From JAKALX01 sp964508715 (lineage in GTDB: Bacteria > Chloroflexota > Dehalococcoidia > Tepidiformales > Tepidiformaceae): a stretch of DNA of 64,000 bases. The notes below the pieces were generated by a model. The model saw only the letters and a list, made by a program, of their open reading frames with translations, did not search any database and had not been told where the DNA came from. The position numbers were made by a program, and so were the translations under genes. Below, piece by piece: positions 25,489 through 33,436 of this stretch (position 1 is the first letter of the stretch; each line of letters starts with the position of its first letter). The DNA lies in assembly GCA_964508715.1 (NCBI GenBank), contig CAZDUX010000001.1, positions 1-64,000 of the forward strand, given 5' to 3'.

Positions 25489-27633
25489 TCAGGCCGAGGC
25501 CACGAGCGATGCCTGTTCCGCCACGAGGCTTGCAGTGTCGATGATCAATCCGAGTGTCCCGTCGCCGAGAATGGTGGCTCCTGTCAGCCCCTTGCGGTTG
25601 CCGATCAGGTCACCCAGTGTCTTCACGACCACGTCCTGTTCGCCGAGCAGCCTGTCGACGATGAATGCCACCTGCCGGTCGCTGTGTTTCGCGGCCACGA
25701 TGAAGCGGTCTGAGCCGATCTGGCGGGGGCGCTCGTCACCCAGCGCGTGAGCCAGGTCGATGAGTGGCAGCAGCTTGCCGCGAAGCCGCATGGTGCGGCG
25801 TCCGCCGACTGAATGAACGTCAGCGTCGCGCTCCGCCAACGCTTCGGTAACCGAAACGAGCGGCATCGCATAGACCGTGTCGCGAGCCATGACCATGAGC
25901 GCCTTGGTGGTGGCCAGGGTCAGTGGAAGCTGGATGATGAACTCGCTCCCCTTGCCGGCTGTACTGCTGACTGTGACCTGCCCGTTGAGCCGCTCGATAT
26001 TCGTCCGCACGATGTCCATGCCAACACCGCGTCCCGAGACATCGGAGATCTTCTTCGCGGTCGAAAGACCGGGATAGAAGATGTACTGCAGGACCTGCTC
26101 GTCCGATGCCGTTTCCGCCACATCGCGGGAGACGACGCCACGCTCGATTGCCTTCTGGCGAAGGGCGCGGGTATCGATACCTTTGCCATCGTCCTTCACG
26201 GAAAGGTAGATGTACGTTTCCTGGTTCCAGGCTGTCACCGTGATGACGCCAGCTTCGGGTTTGCCAGCCGCACGCCGCTCCTCGGGAGCCTCAATCCCGT
26301 GATCCACAGCGTTGCGGAGGATGTGCACCAGTGGGTCTGAGATCTCCTCGATGACTGAGCGGTCGAGTTCCGTTTCCTCGCCGGCGGTGGTGAGTTCAAC
26401 CTTCTTGCCGCACTTCGAAGCGACATCGCGTACCAGCCGGGGCAGCCGCGTGAGCACCGACCGGACAGGCAACATCCGGCTCCGCATGATCTCCTCCTGG
26501 AGTTCATCGGTTATCCGGGCGAGGTGAGACGTGGTCTCTTCAAAGTTCTCGACCAACTCGCTGAGGTTCGCGTCTTTGAGGACACCGGCGAGCTGTTCAC
26601 GGATCTGCTGAAGGCGGGTACGGTCGATGACCAGCTCGCCCACCAGGTTCATCAATCCATCGAGGCGCTCAACGTCGATGCGAACGGACTGTGATGCCTT
26701 CTTTGGTCCCCCACCAGCCGAACGGGCCGTGTCGATGGCGACAGGCTCATCGGGTGCCTGGGTGGAGGCTGCGGCAACGCCCGGGTCGCTCGCCAGCGGG
26801 GTCGGAGGCGCAGGCCGGATCACCCCGGCGATAGGCTGGTTGATCTCCTCATCGTGAACCTGGCGGATGAATACGCCAGCGACGTCCGAGATGCTCCCAA
26901 TCCCGGCGTGAATCTGCTCGTCGGCGACGGTGGCGGCGACCAGTGCGGTGAGTGAGAACTCGCCGGAACCGCTCTCCACAACCACGCGTTCGGGCCAGCT
27001 ATGGAAGACGCGTGCAAGGGAGTCGAGTTCCTGTAGTGCCTGGTAGCACCGGATTGACGGCAGCTGGCAGGCCGCCTCAATTACCACCTCGACCAGGAAC
27101 AGGTCGGCACCCTGTTCAGCTTCCGCCCGGACGGCCTCGAGATGCTCTGCGGGGAGCGCGTAGCTGACCTCCACGGCCGCAGCCGGGCTGATGGCAGCAG
27201 GTGCGAGGCCGGTCACATCCTCTTCCTGCTCGAGGATGCCAAGGAGGTCAGCCTCGAGCGCAGTCGTCTCGAGACCCGAATCGATACGAGTTACCACTTC
27301 CTGGGCAAGGATGCGAAGCGCATCTACGCCGGCAAGCAGTGCATCGACCATGTGCGGGTTCGGCGTTCGCAACCCCTGCCGGACCGAGTCGAGCACGGTC
27401 TCCATCGCATGGGTGAGGTTCGCCATCTTCTTGTGCCCGATCGTGGCTGACGAACCTTTGAGCGTGTGGGCCGCCCGAAAGATCTGTTGGACGAGGTCCG
27501 GGTCTGGTACCCCTTCGAGCTGAACGAGGATCGTGTCGAGGAGCTCGATCTGTTCCTCGGCTTCCTCCGAAAAGAGCTTCAGGTCATCGTCGTCCAGCTC
27601 GAACTGGAGCGGCTTCTTCTTGCCACTGGCCAT
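25489..27633 (-). CDS. cheA: Chemotaxis histidine kinase CheA
   Basis: The 714-residue kinase has an N-terminal HPt domain with the phospho-acceptor His56 in RAAHTLKGSSATIGH, a long P2-like and linker region (about 130-330), the dimerisation helix pair, the ATP domain with LRNAVDHGIEAPEERR and DVSGRGVGMD, and a C-terminal CheW-like domain. The ATG at 27633 follows AGGAG by ten bases. It lies 60 bases after cheW. Confidence 0.95.
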   Translation of the reverse strand: MASGKKKPLQFELDDDDLKLFSEEAEEQIELLDTILVQLEGVPDPDLVQQIFRAAHTLKGSSATIGHKKMANLTHAMETVLDSVRQGLRTPNPHMVDALLAGVDALRILAQEVVTRIDSGLETTALEADLLGILEQEEDVTGLAPAAISPAAAVEVSYALPAEHLEAVRAEAEQGADLFLVEVVIEAACQLPSIRCYQALQELDSLARVFHSWPERVVVESGSGEFSLTALVAATVADEQIHAGIGSISDVAGVFIRQVHDEEINQPIAGVIRPAPPTPLASDPGVAAASTQAPDEPVAIDTARSAGGGPKKASQSVRIDVERLDGLMNLVGELVIDRTRLQQIREQLAGVLKDANLSELVENFEETTSHLARITDELQEEIMRSRMLPVRSVLTRLPRLVRDVASKCGKKVELTTAGEETELDRSVIEEISDPLVHILRNAVDHGIEAPEERRAAGKPEAGVITVTAWNQETYIYLSVKDDGKGIDTRALRQKAIERGVVSRDVAETASDEQVLQYIFYPGLSTAKKISDVSGRGVGMDIVRTNIERLNGQVTVSSTAGKGSEFIIQLPLTLATTKALMVMARDTVYAMPLVSVTEALAERDADVHSVGGRRTMRLRGKLLPLIDLAHALGDERPRQIGSDRFIVAAKHSDRQVAFIVDRLLGEQDVVVKTLGDLIGNRKGLTGATILGDGTLGLIIDTASLVAEQASLVASA

Positions 27634-27693
27634 TGCCGTGGGACTCCTCGTCGCATTCAGAATGGGGACGGTATTTGGGCTCCGGTGCAAGGT

Positions 27694-28203
27694 CTACGCG
27701 GCGGCCACCTCGATCTGCTCATCGTCCTGGCTGGCTCCGTCCGAGGGGAGCACGCCCTCGAGGTCCATGAGTGAAACGAGCCGTTCGTCCAACTTCGCGA
27801 CACCGCGCAGGTACGAGTTTTCGGGGACGCTGACGATGCTGCTCGGTGGCTCAATCTGGTCCGACGGAATGCGCATCACCTCGGAAACAGCGTCCACGAT
27901 GAGCCCGACCATTCCGTTGGTGCTGCTGACCACGACGATTCGCGTCTCGGGCGTGTACTCCGATGCGATGATGTTGCACCGGCGGCGAAGGTCGATGACT
28001 GGTACCACGCGCCCCCGAAGGTTTGTAATGCCTTCCACCCACGCATCGGAACCGGGAATCGAGGTGATGGTTTGCATGCGGACGATCTCCTGGACCGCCT
28101 GGATATCGAGAGCGTAGTACTCCTCCGCGAGGCGGAAGACGACGACATGCTCCTCCGTCCCCGAGTGCACTGAAACGTCTGGGGTATCTGTCTTGCTGGC
28201 CAT
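27694..28203 (-). CDS. cheW: Chemotaxis coupling protein CheW
   Basis: A 169-residue adaptor joining receptors to CheA, with the CheW features VVFRLAEEYYALDIQAVQEI and NLRGRVVPVIDLRRR. The ATG at 28203 is preceded by GGAGGAG; the open frame to 28584 is not conserved. It is the first gene of the minus-strand chemotaxis operon and shares a 219-base divergent control region with fliM. Confidence 0.93.
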   Translation of the reverse strand: MASKTDTPDVSVHSGTEEHVVVFRLAEEYYALDIQAVQEIVRMQTITSIPGSDAWVEGITNLRGRVVPVIDLRRRCNIIASEYTPETRIVVVSSTNGMVGLIVDAVSEVMRIPSDQIEPPSSIVSVPENSYLRGVAKLDERLVSLMDLEGVLPSDGASQDDEQIEVAAA

Positions 28204-28283
28204 GGTTCTCCTCACTCCTCCGGGCGGCCCGGACCTTACTTGCGTGTATCCAACGCTACGGACGGTGGACACGGGCCGGGCAT

Positions 28284-28318
28284 AGGGGCTGGACCCCATT
28301 TGAGCATCGGCAGCCCCT
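28284..28318. repeat. Inverted repeat in the cheW-fliM control region
   Basis: AGGGGCTG (28284-28291) and CAGCCCCT (28311-28318) form an 8-bp inverted repeat around 19 bases. It sits about midway between the divergent cheW and fliM genes and could be an operator or a leader hairpin. There is no T-run on either side. Confidence 0.4.
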
Positions 28319-28422
28319 GTTCCCTCTGAATCGGTAACCGGGGTTCGCGTTGCAAGGGAGAATCCTGATTCCCGGCCGATACTCCAGTTAACAGACTGCG
28401 AAGGAGAACAAGAGGAGCCATC

Positions 28423-29475
28423 GTGGCAGCGGAAAACGCCGTACTCAGCCAGCGCGAGATCGATGCCCTTCTCAGCGGTGAGCTCGGGCCCCCGGAGGAT
28501 GGAGACGGCGATGCCGTGCTCAACGTAACGGCGCACCCTCGCAAGGAATCCGCCCGGCGCGTCAAGCCCTACGATTTTCGCCATCCCGAGAAGCTTTCAA
28601 AGGAGCAGATTCGCGGCCTTCAGATCATCCAGCAGGGAGTGGCGGGCGCCCTCGCCGCATCGTTTTCGGGCCGCCTGCGGGCTCCCGTTGAAGCACGCCT
28701 CAGCGCACTCGAGCGCGGTATCTATGAGGAATACGTCACCCAGATCGGTGCGAACGCCGTCGTTGTCATCATCGATATGAATCCCCTCCAGGGCTATGCG
28801 GTCGCCGCCTTCGGGTTGGATGTGGCGTTTTCGATTATCGACAGGCTGCTCGGGGGTAAAGGCAAGACGAGCACGCGCAGCCTCAACCGCGACCTCACCG
28901 ATATCGAGATCGCACTCATCCGCCACATCGGCATGGATATTGCTCGTTCCCTCATAGAGCCGTGGGCGCGCGTCACCGAGCTCATGCCGGACGTGACCGA
29001 GCTGGCGGTGGGCCCCCAGGTCATGCACGTCATCCCCCCTTCGGAGTTCGTCATCACGGCGTGGTACGAGGTGCGTTTCGCCGATCAGACGGGCGGTATC
29101 TCCCTCTGCTTCCCGCTGACAGTCCTCGAGCAGATCCTCCCGAAACTCACCGGCCAGAGCCTCTTCGATAACCGCCCCGGCCGCCTCCAGACCGAGCAGT
29201 CCCGCGTGAATGACGGCCAGCTCGCGGCGATGTCCGTCACCGTGAGGACGATGCTCGGCGCCGCACGCGTGGCGGCGAGTGACCTCGCCCAGCTCGAACC
29301 CGGTGATGTCATCGTCCTCGACCGCGAAGTTGGCGAGCCGTTGCGAGTGCTTATCGGCAACTGTGAGCGCTTTGCGGGCTCTCCCGGGACACGAGGAAAG
29401 CGCATGGCTCTGCAGATCGAAGGCCGTGTTGACGATGATGGATGGGTGAGACCATTCGAGGTCGGCGACGAGTGA
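28423..29475 (+). CDS. fliM: Flagellar motor switch protein FliM
   Basis: FliM sits in the flagellar C-ring and receives CheY-P. The 350-residue protein, starting at GTG, has the CheY-binding N-terminal peptide LSQREIDALLSG (8-19), the CheC/CheX-like middle domain (about 45-235) and a C-terminal SpoA domain (about 260-345). AAGGAG and GAGGAG lie upstream. It heads a plus-strand group with an unknown gene and cheX. No fliN, fliG or other flagellar gene is in the window. Confidence 0.93.
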   Translation: MAAENAVLSQREIDALLSGELGPPEDGDGDAVLNVTAHPRKESARRVKPYDFRHPEKLSKEQIRGLQIIQQGVAGALAASFSGRLRAPVEARLSALERGIYEEYVTQIGANAVVVIIDMNPLQGYAVAAFGLDVAFSIIDRLLGGKGKTSTRSLNRDLTDIEIALIRHIGMDIARSLIEPWARVTELMPDVTELAVGPQVMHVIPPSEFVITAWYEVRFADQTGGISLCFPLTVLEQILPKLTGQSLFDNRPGRLQTEQSRVNDGQLAAMSVTVRTMLGAARVAASDLAQLEPGDVIVLDREVGEPLRVLIGNCERFAGSPGTRGKRMALQIEGRVDDDGWVRPFEVGDE

Positions 29476-29483
29476 ACCGAGAG

Positions 29484-29822
29484 ATGCCAATTCGAACCGT
29501 GATGATGTCGGCGGACATCAAGTCCGGCGGCCACGGCTTCCACCGCCTGCTCTTCAAAGTGGAGCGCGAGCGAGGGACCATTAACCAGGTGCAGGTGCTC
29601 ATCTCCCAGGACGCTCACCGCAAGCTTACGTCCCAGCTCTCCCGAGCCCGCGTCAGGCCTGCCGACACGCTCACACTGCTCAAGACGTGGGCTCGCTGGG
29701 AGCTCCAGCACCGGGTCGAGGAACAGGGGCTCGTACCAACATCGATCACGATTACAGCAAGCGATCTCGATGACTTCGGTGCCTATGCGCTCGACCTCGG
29801 CCGAATCATCCAGGCCGTGTAG
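29484..29822 (+). CDS. Hypothetical protein between fliM and cheX
   Basis: This 112-residue protein begins eight bases after fliM and is probably co-transcribed with it. It has no membrane segment or signal peptide; it looks like a small alpha/beta protein with a basic middle and an aromatic helix (TLLKTWARWELQHRVEEQ). I do not recognise a family. The position suggests a role in motility or chemotaxis, but that is inference. Confidence 0.65.
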   Translation: MPIRTVMMSADIKSGGHGFHRLLFKVERERGTINQVQVLISQDAHRKLTSQLSRARVRPADTLTLLKTWARWELQHRVEEQGLVPTSITITASDLDDFGAYALDLGRIIQAV

Positions 29823-29900
29823 CCGAATTCACCCTTCACACCACTGCGAAGCGTCCGACTATCACTACATGTGCCGGGCGGCGCCCTGGAGGTAAGTAGC

Positions 29901-30422
29901 GTGCTAGCAAAGGTCACTGTTGCCGAGGCAGCCCAGGCGGTGGGCGGAGCCCAGGATCCCCCCCGGCTCGAACTGGTCAGTCCTTTCGTGGAAGCTGCTG
30001 GCCGTGTCATCTCGCAGGAGTGCGGCGAGGTTGTCAGCAAGGGCCAGGTCCATCGTGTGCGGTCGCCCCAGACGAGCCGCGAGGTCAGTGCCATGATCGC
30101 CATCACGGGCGGCGTTGCGGGCCTCGTGATTTACTCCATGTCGGTTGAGACTGCCTGCTCCTTCGCGTCGCTCATGATGGGCGAGACTGTGACCGAGCTC
30201 GATGAGATCGGCCAGAGTGCCATCGCCGAGCTCGCGAACATGATCACCGGGCAGGCGAGCATCCTGCTCGAACGTAACGGTTTTCCAAGTGACATGTCGC
30301 CACCGGTTCTCCTCATTGGAAAAGGTGGCACCATCGCGACGTTCAACCTTACCCGGCTTGTCGTCCCCCTGATTGTCAGCTTCGGTGAGTTCACTATCGA
30401 TATCGCCATTAAGGAAACATAA
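29901..30422 (+). CDS. cheX: CheX-family CheY-P phosphatase
   Basis: A 173-residue protein of the CheC/CheX/FliY family with the single motif GQSAIAELANMITGQA that supplies Glu and Asn for CheY-P hydrolysis. Known CheX proteins are dimers. The GTG at 29901 follows GGAGG. It lies 78 bases after the unknown gene in the fliM group. Confidence 0.85.
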   Translation: MLAKVTVAEAAQAVGGAQDPPRLELVSPFVEAAGRVISQECGEVVSKGQVHRVRSPQTSREVSAMIAITGGVAGLVIYSMSVETACSFASLMMGETVTELDEIGQSAIAELANMITGQASILLERNGFPSDMSPPVLLIGKGGTIATFNLTRLVVPLIVSFGEFTIDIAIKET

Positions 30423-30483
30423 CTGGCAAGGTCTCTGTGCAGCACGACGGTGGAGTCAACTGTACCGTTTGGCTCCGCCGTTC

Positions 30484-30489
30484 TAGTAT
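30484..30489 (+). promoter_or_regulatory. -10 box of the small membrane protein gene
   Basis: TAGTAT ends seven bases before the ATG at 30497, and no ribosome-binding site is visible. This fits a leaderless transcript. The -35 region (near 30460-30466) is poor. Confidence 0.35.
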
Positions 30490-30496
30490 CAAGTCA

Positions 30497-30778
30497 ATGA
30501 CCGCTCGACAGCCTCGCCGTGCCCGCCGGCGCAGCGCGCCCGCAACGACGCTTCCCCGCCCCTCGGCCGTCGCTCCCGATTCCGATGACGCGATCGAGGC
30601 CGGAGATACTGTCGCCACGCCAACTGCTCGCCGCAGTACTCGCCGCACCCAGTTCCGGCACCGCGAGCACCATGTCGAGAAGGATTACAGCTACGTCCAC
30701 AAGGACCTGCTGGCCGTGCTTGGCATCGGCATCGTCTGTATTGCGTTCATCCTCGGAATGTCGTTCTTCGTCGGCTGA
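30497..30778 (+). CDS. Small basic single-pass membrane protein
   Basis: The 93-residue protein has a long Arg-rich, Pro/Ala-rich cytoplasmic head and one C-terminal membrane helix (about 72-92, LLAVLGIGIVCIAFILGMSF). It resembles small tail-anchored proteins of unknown function. The basic head could bind nucleic acid or acidic lipids. It follows cheX by 74 bases but probably has its own promoter. Confidence 0.6.
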   Translation: MTARQPRRARRRSAPATTLPRPSAVAPDSDDAIEAGDTVATPTARRSTRRTQFRHREHHVEKDYSYVHKDLLAVLGIGIVCIAFILGMSFFVG

Positions 30779-30800
30779 GCCGCCCGGCTATCCCACCCGC

Positions 30801-31283
30801 CTATTTGAGTTCCTGGTACGCGAAGTAGATGCCCACGCCTACGGCAACCAGGCTGAACGCGATCGCCTGGTGCGGAACGATTGCGAACTGAATGCCCCAT
30901 GCGATGAGAATGCCAGCAACTGCAAACCCGATGACCGCCGGCCCGCGCTTTCGCCGTGTTGCGAAATCGAGCATCCGCACGAAGACATACCCGAGTCCCG
31001 CTCCGAGGAAGAATGACAGGAAGCCCACGGCCACCTGGGCAAGAATCAGTCCCCAGACCAACCCAATAACAACACCGCCGACCAGCGCGACTCCCGCCGC
31101 CTTCAGTGCATTCGTGCCATTCAGCACGTAGACGGGTGACTTCACAATCCGTGCGCACGGCTTGCATCGCGCGCCAACCGGAGTCTGAACCATGCACCTG
31201 GGGCAGATCGGCGTATCACAACGGCTGCAACGCAGCGCAGTCTCGACGCCCGGGTCTCGCGGGCATGCTACAACAGTGGTCAC
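30801..31283 (-). CDS. Membrane protein with N-terminal zinc-binding cysteine cluster
   Basis: The 160-residue protein starts with a B-box-like cysteine cluster (Cys7, 19, 22, 27, 30, 40 and 43) that should bind one or two zinc ions, followed by three or four hydrophobic helices (about 58-155). Proteins of this plan occur in Chloroflexota and Actinobacteria, often beside peptidases or rhomboid genes, with unknown roles. It lies 73 bases downstream of fabZ on the same strand. Confidence 0.7.
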   Translation of the reverse strand: MTTVVACPRDPGVETALRCSRCDTPICPRCMVQTPVGARCKPCARIVKSPVYVLNGTNALKAAGVALVGGVVIGLVWGLILAQVAVGFLSFFLGAGLGYVFVRMLDFATRRKRGPAVIGFAVAGILIAWGIQFAIVPHQAIAFSLVAVGVGIYFAYQELK

Positions 31284-31356
31284 CTATCGATCCTACCAGA
31301 GGTGGGGCTCGCTACCTCATCCACGATTTCCCGCCCGTTGACGATCATTCCCCCGG

Positions 31357-31806
31357 CTACTGGCCGTCGGCTGTCGCAAGGTCAACCAGTGCGAAGGAAA
31401 TCGTACCTTCGGCTGCCAGCTTGCCGTCGACGCTTGCTCGAACCTGGCCCTTTCCGATCGGCCCGCGGATCTTCTCCAACGTGAACTCGAGCCGGAGCTG
31501 ATCACCGGGGACGACCGGTTTGCGGAAGCGCATGCTCTCGATCCCGCCGAACAGCGGAGATTTCCCGCCTGCTTCAACACCTTTGAGCATGGTTACTGCC
31601 GCGACCTGGGCAAGGGCCTCGACAATCAACACGCCGGGCATCACCTTCTTGCCGGGGAAGTGCCCCTCGAAGAACCACTCATTTGCGGTCACATTCTTGA
31701 GGGCGACGGCGCGCTTGCCTTCCTCGATTTCGATTACGCGATCGAGGAGCAGGAATGGGTAGCGATGCGGGATGATCCTTTCGATTTCGTCGGCTTCGAT
31801 GATCAC
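31357..31806 (-). CDS. fabZ: 3-hydroxyacyl-ACP dehydratase FabZ
   Basis: FabZ dehydrates 3-hydroxyacyl-ACP in fatty acid elongation. The 149-residue hotdog protein has IIPHRYPFLLLDRV, the catalytic His49 in GHFPGKKVMPGV, and Glu63 in IVEALAQ. The start is a GTG at 31806 overlapping the PHP stop (GTGA), which shows translational coupling. No other fab genes are adjacent. Confidence 0.93.
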   Translation of the reverse strand: MIIEADEIERIIPHRYPFLLLDRVIEIEEGKRAVALKNVTANEWFFEGHFPGKKVMPGVLIVEALAQVAAVTMLKGVEAGGKSPLFGGIESMRFRKPVVPGDQLRLEFTLEKIRGPIGKGQVRASVDGKLAAEGTISFALVDLATADGQ

Positions 31807-32657
31807 ACGGTGGCTCCTGTATCTACACCCTTGTCACGAAGGAAGGAGAGGAAGGCTTCGACCCTGTCGTCCGGGAATGGAATATCGCCGATCTCGCGAT
31901 CGTCCGGATTGCCGAGACCATGGTAGTCGCTCCCGCCCGAGGCCCCGAGACCGAGCTTCGCGGCGATGCGGGCATGCTTTTCGATGGTCGCTGCGTCGTA
32001 GTGCTTGTAGTAGGTCTCGACGCCGTCCGCGCCCCACTCCGCAAGTTGAGCGATGATCGGCTCATAGTCATCGCCCAGGAAGACGGGATGGGCGATGAAG
32101 ACGACGCCGCCATTGTCATGAACGACCTTGATGGCGTCAGCCGGGTGGAGCTTTGGACGGTCGACGTCAGCAGGTTTGCCGTTTCCGAGCCACAGGTCGA
32201 ACGCCTCCTGGACGCTCTTCACGTAACCACGCTCAAGGAGGGCGCGGGCGACATGAGGGCGGCCGACTGTAGCCTCTCCCGCTATCTCGAAGACGCGATC
32301 GATGTCGAGCGGCATCCCGTGAGCGGCGAGGATCTCCACGATCTGGCGTGTGCGGCCGATCCGCCCATCGCGCTGCCAGGCGAGAAACTCCTGGAGCGGC
32401 TTCGCCTTGACATCGAACCCGTAGGCGAGCAGGTGGACATCGACCTTGCCAAGGTCAGCGCTGAGCTCGATTCCGGGGACGAGCTGAAGGCCGAGACGGT
32501 CGGCGGCCTTTCGCGCCTCGGCAAGGCCCTCGGTGGAGTCATGGTCGGTGAGTGACACGAATCGCGCTCCCCGCCGGGCGGCCGTCTCCATCACCCAGGT
32601 TGGGGTATGGACCCCGTCCGACGCGGTGCTGTGCAGGTGAAAGTCGCCGATTGCCAT
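31803..32657 (-). CDS. PHP-domain phosphoesterase
   Basis: The 284-residue protein has the four PHP metal motifs: DFHLHSTASDG (5-15), LTDHDSTEG, FIAHPVF and SGGSDYHG. Small stand-alone PHP proteins of this type include 5'-3' oligoribonuclease/pAp phosphatases (YciV/TrpH group). The ATG at 32657 shares one base with the ymdB stop, so it is coupled to ymdB. The link with ymdB and rny suggests RNA turnover, but the substrate is not proven. Confidence 0.87.
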   Translation of the reverse strand: MAIGDFHLHSTASDGVHTPTWVMETAARRGARFVSLTDHDSTEGLAEARKAADRLGLQLVPGIELSADLGKVDVHLLAYGFDVKAKPLQEFLAWQRDGRIGRTRQIVEILAAHGMPLDIDRVFEIAGEATVGRPHVARALLERGYVKSVQEAFDLWLGNGKPADVDRPKLHPADAIKVVHDNGGVVFIAHPVFLGDDYEPIIAQLAEWGADGVETYYKHYDAATIEKHARIAAKLGLGASGGSDYHGLGNPDDREIGDIPFPDDRVEAFLSFLRDKGVDTGATV

Positions 32658-33424
32658 CACTCGATTATCCGATCGCAGCGCGTGATACTCGTCGCACGCT
32701 TCGTGGTGTCGTCGGCTTCGATGAGCAGGCCGTTGAGGACTGCGGTGCCGGTCGCTGGAGGGAGCCGTGTGGGCATCTGTGTAAGGAAGCGCTGGATGAC
32801 CGCCCCGACTTCGTCGCCGATAACCGAATCTCGCGCGCCGCACATGCCGGCATCGCTGCAGTAGGCGGTACCTCCGGGGAGAATGCGGGTATCGGCGGTT
32901 GGTACATGGGTGTGTGTACCAACCACGGCGGTCACCCGGCCATCCAGGTACCAGCCCATCGCCTGTTTCTCACTCGTTGCCTCGGCGTGAAGGTCGACGA
33001 GAATGAAGCGATTGCCGCGAACCTGTTCGAGTGCCCGGTCGGCTGCGCGAAAGGGGTCATCGCAGTCCTGCCCCATGAACGTCCGCCCGATGAGGTTTAT
33101 CAAGACGAGATCGCCTGCCTCGGCGATGCCCTGGCCCGGGGCGCCTGCAGGATAATTGAGCGGTCGTGTGATCCCGCCGGTCGAGTCGAGGTACTGGTAT
33201 ATCTCGCGGTGCTGAAACGTGTGGTTACCGCCGGAGATGAGGTCGACACCGCATTCGAAGAGTTCGTCGGCGTGTTTCGGGGTGATACCGCGCCCACCGG
33301 CGATGTTCTCGCCGTTCGCGATCACGTAGTCGAGCTCGAGCTCGCCGCGGAGCTTCGGAACGGCTTGCACAACTGCGTCGCGCCCGCAGTTGCCGACGAT
33401 ATCTCCGAGAAAGAGCATGCGCAT
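32657..33424 (-). CDS. ymdB: YmdB-type 2',3'-cyclic-nucleotide phosphodiesterase
   Basis: A 255-residue calcineurin-like phosphoesterase of the TIGR00282/YmdB family. Metal motifs are FLGDIVGNCGR, ANGENIAGG, GGNHTF and GTHTHVPTAD, plus the family motif DLHAEATSEK. In Bacillus YmdB controls biofilm and motility genes and lies beside rny, as here. The gene follows rny by 12 bases. Confidence 0.9.
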   Translation of the reverse strand: MRMLFLGDIVGNCGRDAVVQAVPKLRGELELDYVIANGENIAGGRGITPKHADELFECGVDLISGGNHTFQHREIYQYLDSTGGITRPLNYPAGAPGQGIAEAGDLVLINLIGRTFMGQDCDDPFRAADRALEQVRGNRFILVDLHAEATSEKQAMGWYLDGRVTAVVGTHTHVPTADTRILPGGTAYCSDAGMCGARDSVIGDEVGAVIQRFLTQMPTRLPPATGTAVLNGLLIEADDTTKRATSITRCDRIIE

Positions 33425-33436
33425 CGCGGGGCCTTG

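Noticed and set aside
28375..28382. Sigma-28 flagellar promoter before fliM
   Set aside because: GCCGATAC resembles a sigma-28 -10 box, but the TAAA-type -35 element is absent at the required distance.
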